The position numbers and the translations under genes are program-made. From DAITQM01 sp039794245 (lineage in GTDB: Bacteria > Pseudomonadota > Gammaproteobacteria > Xanthomonadales > Wenzhouxiangellaceae), in the NCBI GenBank assembly GCA_039794245.1, contig JBDIVS010000022.1, positions 1-50,259 of the forward strand: a DNA stretch of 50,259 nucleotides. The letters run 5' to 3'. The notes under the pieces were generated by a model. It saw only the letters and a program-made list of their open reading frames with translations, was not told where the DNA came from and made no database searches. Below, piece after piece: positions 45,379 through 50,259 of the stretch; within the stretch, counting starts at the first letter, position 1, and every line of letters begins with the position of its first letter.

Positions 45379-45559
45379 CCTCGTCCTTCCGGACGCGCCT
45401 GCCCCCCTTGTCCTTCCGGACGCGCCTGCCCCCCCTTGTCATTCCGGACGCGCCTGCCCCCCTTGTCCTTCCGGACGCGCCTGCCCCCTTGTCATTCCGA
45501 ACGCGCCTGCCCCCCTTGTCATTCCGGACGCGCCCGCGGCAGCGGGCGCGATCCGGAAT
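45379..45559. repeat. 27-bp tandem repeat ending in a REP-like palindrome
   Basis: Six units of about 27 bases (CTTGTCMTTCCGGACGCGCC then TGCCCCC) run from 45379. The last unit continues into a complete palindrome: ATTCCGGACGCGCCCGC (45521-45537), loop GGCA, then GCGGGCGCGATCCGGAAT (45542-45559). So the array repeats one arm of this hairpin. Units alternate GTCCTTCC and GTCATTCC. It fills part of the 448-base gap between the 5'-nucleotidase and RNase T genes; the remainder (45560-45746) has no supported feature. Confidence 0.9.
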
Positions 45560-45746
45560 CCAGAATTCTGCGCGGATTGTCGCACCGCCCACCGTACTGC
45601 CTCGCACCCCACCGTCATCCCCGCAAACGGCGCGATGAAGTGGCGCGGCGGGCAGCGCAATAGCATGACGTCTGCAACAAAACCTTGCCGACTCGTTTCG
45701 CGTAAGATGCAGGGCAGAGCTTGGTCCGTCGTCCTGAAGGATTTCC

Positions 45747-46418
45747 GTGTCCGCTATTTGCGACCGTTTTCGCGGTTTTCTGCCCGTCGTCGTCGATGTC
45801 GAAACCGGCGGTTTCGATGCCGAGCGCCACGCGCTGCTGGAGATGGCGGTGTGCATCATCGAAATGGACGGTGATGGCGTGCTCCATCCCGGCAAGGTGC
45901 ACCAGTGCAATATCGAACCGTTTCCCGGGGCCGAACTCGATCCCAAATCGCTCGAGTTCACGGGCATCGATCCGGGCCACCCGCTGCGCGACGCCAAGAG
46001 CGAAATCGAGGCCCTGCGCCTTTTGTTCCGGCCGGTGCGCCGCGCCCTGCGCGAGGAGAATTGCCAGCGCGCCGTGATGGTCGCCCATAATCCGGTATTC
46101 GATCTCGCTTTCGTCAACGCCGCGCTCCGGCGCACCGGCTACAAGCGCAGCCCGTTCCACCCGTTCAGCGCCTTCGATACCGCAACGTTGTCGGGCCTGG
46201 CGTTCGGCCAGACCGTACTGGCGCGGGCCGTCGCCGCCGCCGGCCTCGACTGGGACAGCCGGGCGGCGCACACCGCGCTTTACGATGCCGAACGCACCGC
46301 GCGGTTGTTCTGCGCCATCGTCAACCGCTGGGACAACCTGGTCCGCCTGGAGGCATGGCGTGAGCTGGTCGCCGGCGGGCAGCGCGGCGCCGAGTCCGGC
46401 AAGCCGGCGACGGGCTGA
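45747..46418 (+). CDS. rnt: Ribonuclease T
   Basis: RNase T trims the 3' ends of tRNAs and other stable RNAs. The 223-residue protein is a DEDDh exonuclease: ExoI motif DVETGGFD (Asp17, Glu19), ExoII AHNPVFDLAFVN, ExoIII HTALYDAERTA. The fold segments RFRGFLPVVVDVETGG and SPFHPFSAFDTATLSGLAFG match RNase T rather than DNA polymerase epsilon. The start is GTG at 45747 after AAGGA. It converges on the hydantoinase-B gene, leaving ten bases between the stops. Confidence 0.95.
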   Translation: MSAICDRFRGFLPVVVDVETGGFDAERHALLEMAVCIIEMDGDGVLHPGKVHQCNIEPFPGAELDPKSLEFTGIDPGHPLRDAKSEIEALRLLFRPVRRALREENCQRAVMVAHNPVFDLAFVNAALRRTGYKRSPFHPFSAFDTATLSGLAFGQTVLARAVAAAGLDWDSRAAHTALYDAERTARLFCAIVNRWDNLVRLEAWRELVAGGQRGAESGKPATG

Positions 46419-46427
46419 AAGAGAGGG

Positions 46428-47957
46428 TCACGGCACCCCGTGGCCGCCGCCGCCCGGTGTCATGACCGTCAGAACCTGACCCGGGCGCACATCGAATTCA
46501 CCTTTGCCGGGGATTTCGTGGCTGTCGAGCAGATCGCGGCCCGGCGTTCCGTCATCGCCACCGGCCAGTCCCCACGGCCCGTGCCGGCGGCGCTCGGCGA
46601 TCAGCGCGACGCGGGCCGGGGCGAGAAACTCGTATTCGCGGACTACGCCATCGCCGCCCGGCCGCGCCCCCGCCCCACCCGAACCGCGCCGCATCCGGTA
46701 ACTGCACAAGCGCAGCGGGTAATGGGTTTCAAGGATCTCGACCGGGGTATTCAGCGTGTTGGTCAGGTGCGTGTGGATCGCATCAGCCCCGGGACGGCAC
46801 GGGCCGCCACCGGCGCCGCCGGCGATCGTTTCGTAGTAGCTCCACCCGGCACCGGCCATCGCCAGATTGTTCATCGTGCCCTGACTCGCCGCCGGGATCC
46901 GTTCCGGCGCCGCCTGGGCCAGGGCCCGGAACAGCACATCGACGAGGCGCGTCGAGGTTTCGACATTGCCCGCCGCGACCGCCGCCGGCGGCACGGCGTC
47001 AAGCAAGGTGCCCGGCGTTGTCTTGATTTCGATCGCCCGCAGAATCCCGGCGCTCGGGGCATGCACCGGCAGTAGGCAGCGCACGACATAGACCACCGCC
47101 GCAGCGGTGACGCTTTGCGGGCAGTTCAGATTGCCGGCAACCATCGGCGGACCGGCGCCGAAATCGGCCCTCAGCGTTCCGCCGCCGAGCGTGACTGCGA
47201 CTTCGAGCGGGATGTCCACGGCGCCCTGGCCGTCGCCGTCGAGCCGGTCGCGCGCCCGGTAGGTGCCGGCGGGCAACGCCGCCAGCGCCCGGGAGGTCAG
47301 GTTGGCCGAATAATCCTGCAAAGCCGCGACCTGGGCCGCAAACTCGGCGGCGCCGGCCGACTCAATCAACTCTCGGGCACGCCGGATGCCCACCGCGCAC
47401 GCGCCTTTTTGCGCCGCGATATCGCCGGCCACCAGGCGCGGGTCGCGGACCCGGGCATAAAGCGGCGCCAGTACTCCTGGGCAGTCCCGGCCGGCCGCCA
47501 CCAGCAAGGATGGCGGGATCAACACGCCTTCGTCCTCGAGCCGGGTCGCCACCCCCATCGAGCCGGTCTCGCCGGCCCCGATATCGGCGAAATGAGCGCG
47601 GCAGGCGACAAAGCAGCGCACCTTACCGGTGGTGACCAGCGGCATGATCATCGTCACATCGGGCAGATGCGTGCCGCCCCGGAAGGGGTCGTTCAGGATC
47701 AGCACGTCGCCGGCCCGCCAGGTGCGGCCGGCGGCCAGCCCCCGCATCGCAAAGGCCATGCTGCCGAGGTGCACCGGGATATGCGTCGCCTGGGCGATCA
47801 GCTCCCCGGCGGGGTCGAACAGGGCGCACGAATAATCGCGCCGGTCGCGGATATTGACCGACAGCGCGGTGCGTTGCAGCTCAGCGCCCATTTCCTCGCC
47901 GAGCGCCGCGGCCCGGCTGGCGAACAGGCTGAGCCTGACCGGATCGGAACGGCTCAT
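46428..47957 (-). CDS. Hydantoinase B/oxoprolinase family protein
   Basis: The 509-residue protein matches the HyuB (beta) family of 5-oxoprolinase, N-methylhydantoinase and acetophenone carboxylase subunits. Motifs include RDRRDYSCALFDPAGELIAQATHIPVHLGSM-type region (trimmed: RDYSCALFD, then HIPVHLGSM), NDPFRGGTHLPD, HFADIGAGETGSM and FGAGPPMVAGNLNCP. It binds the metal-containing half of these enzymes. The usual partner HyuA is absent from the window on both sides; neighbours are RNase T (convergent) and sodB (divergent). Substrate (oxoproline, hydantoin or acetone/acetophenone) cannot be inferred. The reading frame is intact and full length. Confidence 0.82.
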   Translation of the reverse strand: MSRSDPVRLSLFASRAAALGEEMGAELQRTALSVNIRDRRDYSCALFDPAGELIAQATHIPVHLGSMAFAMRGLAAGRTWRAGDVLILNDPFRGGTHLPDVTMIMPLVTTGKVRCFVACRAHFADIGAGETGSMGVATRLEDEGVLIPPSLLVAAGRDCPGVLAPLYARVRDPRLVAGDIAAQKGACAVGIRRARELIESAGAAEFAAQVAALQDYSANLTSRALAALPAGTYRARDRLDGDGQGAVDIPLEVAVTLGGGTLRADFGAGPPMVAGNLNCPQSVTAAAVVYVVRCLLPVHAPSAGILRAIEIKTTPGTLLDAVPPAAVAAGNVETSTRLVDVLFRALAQAAPERIPAASQGTMNNLAMAGAGWSYYETIAGGAGGGPCRPGADAIHTHLTNTLNTPVEILETHYPLRLCSYRMRRGSGGAGARPGGDGVVREYEFLAPARVALIAERRRHGPWGLAGGDDGTPGRDLLDSHEIPGKGEFDVRPGQVLTVMTPGGGGHGVP

Positions 47958-47974
47958 CGCACCGCCGGTTCGGC

Positions 47975-47980
47975 TACAAT
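47975..47980 (+). promoter_or_regulatory. Possible -10 box of sodB
   Basis: TACAAT lies 90 bases upstream of the sodB ATG in the 113-base gap divergent from the hydantoinase-B gene. The -35 is unclear. Confidence 0.35.
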
Positions 47981-48070
47981 GGCCGGGCTAGAGAACTGCC
48001 GGCACAATACCGGAACACCACCCGCTCCGCCACAAACACCCGACGAACCGGAGACGATCAGGAGCAGCCG

Positions 48071-48664
48071 ATGTCCTTGACCCTGCCACCTTTGCCGTGG
48101 GCGCGTGACGCGCTCGAACCGCACCTTTCGGCCGAGACCATCGAATATCACTACGGCAAACACCATCTCGCCTACCTCGACAAACTCAACGAACTGATCG
48201 CCGGCACCGAGTTCGCCGGCGAGCCTCTGGAACGGATCATCCGCTCGTCGAGCGGCGGCATTTTCAACAACGCGGCGCAGGTCTGGAACCACTCTTTCTA
48301 CTGGCAGTGCCTGGCGCCGCCGGGCGGCCAGGCGGCCGGCGAACCGGCCGGCGAACTGGCGGCGGCGCTCACTGCCGCATTCGGCTCAATCGACGAGTTT
48401 CGCGGGCAGTTCACGGCCGCCGCGATCGCCACTTTCGGCTCCGGTTGGGTCTGGCTGGTGCGCACCACCGACGGTAAACCGGCGATCCGCAGCACCGCCA
48501 ACGCCGCCAACCCGCTGACCACCGGCGAAAAGCCGCTCATCGCCTGCGACGTCTGGGAACATGCCTACTATATCGATTATCGCGACGACCGGCGGCGTTA
48601 CCTGGAGGCCTTCTGGCATCTGGTAAACTGGCGCTTCGCCGGCGAGCGGTTCGGCGGCGACTGA
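48071..48664 (+). CDS. sodB: Superoxide dismutase [Fe]
   Basis: SodB converts superoxide to oxygen and peroxide. The 197-residue protein has the metal ligands His27 (EYHYGKHH), His74 (VWNHSFYW), Asp160 and His164 (CDVWEHAYY), and the iron-type marker GGIFNNAAQVWNH with Gln in the outer sphere. Length and the C-terminal INWRFAGERF-like ending (VNWRFAGERF) fit cytoplasmic Fe-SOD rather than Mn-SOD. AGGAG lies seven bases before the ATG. It is 81 bases upstream of the aminotransferase gene. Confidence 0.96.
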   Translation: MSLTLPPLPWARDALEPHLSAETIEYHYGKHHLAYLDKLNELIAGTEFAGEPLERIIRSSSGGIFNNAAQVWNHSFYWQCLAPPGGQAAGEPAGELAAALTAAFGSIDEFRGQFTAAAIATFGSGWVWLVRTTDGKPAIRSTANAANPLTTGEKPLIACDVWEHAYYIDYRDDRRRYLEAFWHLVNWRFAGERFGGD

Positions 48665-48744
48665 TCCCGCGTCATCTTCCAGCAACGCAACCCGACTACG
48701 GCAACCGACCGGCAGTCCGCATTCGTTTACATTCGGATGTTTAC

Positions 48745-49911
48745 ATGAATCACCTGATGCACACTTACGCCCGGCTGCCGGTGCGCTTCGTCCGCGGCGA
48801 CGGCGCCTGGCTATTCGACGAGCGGGGCAATCGTTATCTCGATGTCATCGCCGGCATCGGCGTCTGCGGTCTGGGCCACGCCCACCCTGAAATCGCCGAA
48901 ACCATCGCCGAGCAGGCCAAAACCCTGATCCATACCGCCAATATCGTCGAGATTCCGTGGCAGGAAACGCTCGGCGAACGGCTGTGCGGGATTTCCGGTC
49001 TGGAAAAAGTCTTTATCGCCAACAGCGGCGCCGAAGCGATCGAATGCGCCTTCAAACTGACCCGCCTGGTCGGCCACCTGCACGGCATCGACCGCCCGGC
49101 CATCCTCGTCGCCGAGCACAGTTTTCACGGCCGCACCCTGGCATGCATCAGCGCCAGCGGCAACCGCAAGGTGCAAGCCGGCTTCGAGCCGCTGGTCGGC
49201 GGTTTCATCCGCATGCCCTACGGCGACGTCGATGCCGCGCGGCGCCTCGTCGAAAGCGACCCGAACATCGTCGCGATCCTCATCGAAACCATCCAGGGCG
49301 AAGGCGGCATCCGGCCGCCGCCGCCGGGCTACCTGCACGCGCTGCGCAAGCTGTGCGACGAACGTGAGCTGCTGTTGATTCTCGACGAAGTACAAAGCGG
49401 CATGTGCCGCACCGGGCGCTGGTTCGCCTACCAGCACGAAGGCATCATGCCGGATATCGTCGCCGTCGCCAAAGCCCTCGGCAACGGTTTCCCCGTCTCG
49501 GCGTGCATCGCACGCGGCGCCGCCGCCTCGGCCTTCACTCCGGGCAGCCACGGCACAACGTTCGGCGGCAACCCGCTCGCCTGCCGCACGGCGTGCAAGG
49601 TGATCGAAATTATGGAACGCGACGGAATCGCCGAACGCGCCGAGCGCCTGGGGCATGAGCTCCTCGCCGCGCTGCACGATGAATTGCACGATCTGGCCAT
49701 CGTCCGCGAAGTACGCGGCAAGGGCCTGATGATCGGCATCGAACTCGACCGCCCCGCCGCCCCGGCCCGTGACCACGCCCTGGCCCACGGCCTGCTCATC
49801 AACGTCACCCGCGAATACACCATCCGCCTGCTGCCGCCTTTGATCATCGACGAAAGTCAGGTCGCCGCCATCGCCGACGGCATTGCCGACGCGGTCCGGG
49901 CGATGGCATGA
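48745..49911 (+). CDS. argD: Acetylornithine-type aminotransferase
   Basis: ArgD transfers the amino group in arginine (and often lysine) synthesis. The 388-residue class III aminotransferase has FIANSGAEAIECAFKL, HSFHGRT, the LDEVQSGMCRTGR motif with the PLP aspartate, the Schiff-base Lys243 in AVAKALGNGFP, GTTFGGNPLAC and the substrate arginine region near the C-terminus. Length and motifs match acetylornithine/succinyldiaminopimelate aminotransferase; related enzymes (ornithine- or succinylornithine-specific) cannot be separated by sequence alone. It begins 80 bases after sodB, with a direct repeat of TTTACAT just ahead of the start. Confidence 0.88.
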   Translation: MNHLMHTYARLPVRFVRGDGAWLFDERGNRYLDVIAGIGVCGLGHAHPEIAETIAEQAKTLIHTANIVEIPWQETLGERLCGISGLEKVFIANSGAEAIECAFKLTRLVGHLHGIDRPAILVAEHSFHGRTLACISASGNRKVQAGFEPLVGGFIRMPYGDVDAARRLVESDPNIVAILIETIQGEGGIRPPPPGYLHALRKLCDERELLLILDEVQSGMCRTGRWFAYQHEGIMPDIVAVAKALGNGFPVSACIARGAAASAFTPGSHGTTFGGNPLACRTACKVIEIMERDGIAERAERLGHELLAALHDELHDLAIVREVRGKGLMIGIELDRPAAPARDHALAHGLLINVTREYTIRLLPPLIIDESQVAAIADGIADAVRAMA

Positions 49912-49959
49912 ACCGCACATGATCCGCTTCGGCGTAAGTTGAAGGTTACTTAGTTTTAT

Positions 49960-50259
49960 GGCTCGTCAGCAGAATCTGTGGGTGAATTCCGGCTCAAGTA
50001 GAGCGCCAAGCGCATGATACAATGCGATTTTAGCGCATTGAAAGGTCCGAAAACCGAAGGATTTTCTGGAGGTCAGTTTGGCCTTGGCGTTAAAACCCTC
50101 GACGACACCGCTGGAAACCTGGCCTTTGGCTCGGAACCAGTTGAGCAACAATCCCCGGTGAGTCCGGAGCATTCTGGCGACCCGTTTCATCGGTTCGATA
50201 GTCGAGCGCAGGGTCTTGGTGCACCAGCGATCGAGGAACCGGCCGGCCCAATAGGGCGA
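49960..50259 (-). mobile_element. End of an ISL3-family insertion sequence (cut by window edge)
   Basis: From 49960 the sequence reads GGCTCGTCAGCAGAATCTG, which has the look of the terminal inverted repeat of an ISL3 element; the transposase stop (TGA at 49966-49968) lies inside it. The other end is beyond the window. The preceding bases AGTTTTAT (49952-49959) could be one 8-bp target duplication, as ISL3 elements make, but the partner copy is not visible. Confidence 0.7.
49966..50259 (-). CDS. ISL3-family transposase, C-terminal part
   Basis: Reading leftward from the window edge, 97 residues are open: SPYWAGRFLDRWCTKTLRST, then MKRVARMLRTHRGLLLNWFR and SSGVVEGFNAKAKL, ending in PEFTHRFC. 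The SGVVEGFNAKAK stretch carries the catalytic glutamate of the DDE domain and, with the RTHRGLLLNWFRAKG lead, is typical of ISL3 transposases. The N-terminus and first two catalytic aspartates lie outside the window. The frame is intact here, so the element could be whole. Confidence 0.8.
   Translation of the reverse strand, partial: SPYWAGRFLDRWCTKTLRSTIEPMKRVARMLRTHRGLLLNWFRAKGQVSSGVVEGFNAKAKLTSRKSFGFRTFQCAKIALYHALGALLEPEFTHRFC

Noticed and set aside
45379..45559. CRISPR array or coding repeat protein
   Set aside because: There are no spacers between units, and the array ends in a REP-like palindrome.
44414..46135. A 573-residue version of the 5'-nucleotidase extended through the tandem repeats
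   Set aside because: The 27-bp repeat keeps the frame open, but homology starts at MDALVIG (45298); the extra part is repeat translation and antisense RNase T.

Overview
The window is GC-rich (about two thirds G+C by eye) chromosomal DNA of a gammaproteobacterium. This rests on gene order and content: recA-recX-alaS-csrA, exbB-exbD-msbA-lpxK-kdsB, phoB-phoR with ppk1-ppx, RNase T, EpmA, TusE/TusDC sulfur-relay genes, and rplY-pth-ychF. Genus and species cannot be read from the sequence. Coding density is high, but several 300-550 bp intergenic gaps are packed with repeats.

Layout. 1-4089 (minus): a peptide/nickel-type ABC importer (lipoprotein, two permeases, ATPase cut by the window edge). 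4169-4954 (plus): a CpdA-like phosphodiesterase. 4936-11967 (minus): exbB, exbD, msbA, lpxK, kdsB, uvrC, with a 0.5 kb repeat block inserted between lpxK and kdsB. 12150-16681 (minus): recA, recX, alaS, csrA. 17055-19115: a FadL-like outer-membrane protein divergent from thiD. 19510-21972 (minus): a fused TusD-TusC protein, a two-cysteine DsrC/TusE, a glutaredoxin and an NAD-type isocitrate dehydrogenase. 22106-23596 (plus): a BepA-like M48 protease. 23628-30523 (plus): a Pho-box promoter followed by phoB, phoR, ppk1, ppx and epmA. 30619-34289 (plus): acnA and an MscS channel. 34345-34456: a DinB remnant. 34629-40865 (plus): ferredoxin-NADP reductase, then etfB-etfA-acetoacetyl-CoA synthetase-chorismatase. 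40877-45298 (minus): a small acidic protein, ychF, pth, rplY and a cytosolic 5'-nucleotidase. 45747-49911: RNase T, an orphan hydantoinase-B protein (minus), Fe-SOD and an acetylornithine-type aminotransferase. 49960-50259: the end of an ISL3-family insertion sequence running out of the window.

How genes work together. MsbA, LpxK and KdsB serve lipid A/KDO synthesis. PhoBR appears to control its own operon and the polyphosphate kinase/phosphatase pair through a well-formed Pho box. The Tus/Dsr cluster looks like a compact sulfur-transfer module. ETF, an acetoacetate-activating enzyme and a chorismatase form one tightly spaced operon.

The most unusual items are the TusD-TusC fusion beside a DsrC-type protein with both redox cysteines, the nested repeat block that supplies the C-terminus of LpxK, a three-copy family of long-hairpin intergenic repeats, and a 27-bp tandem array built from one arm of a REP-like palindrome. 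I found no rRNA, tRNA or CRISPR array.
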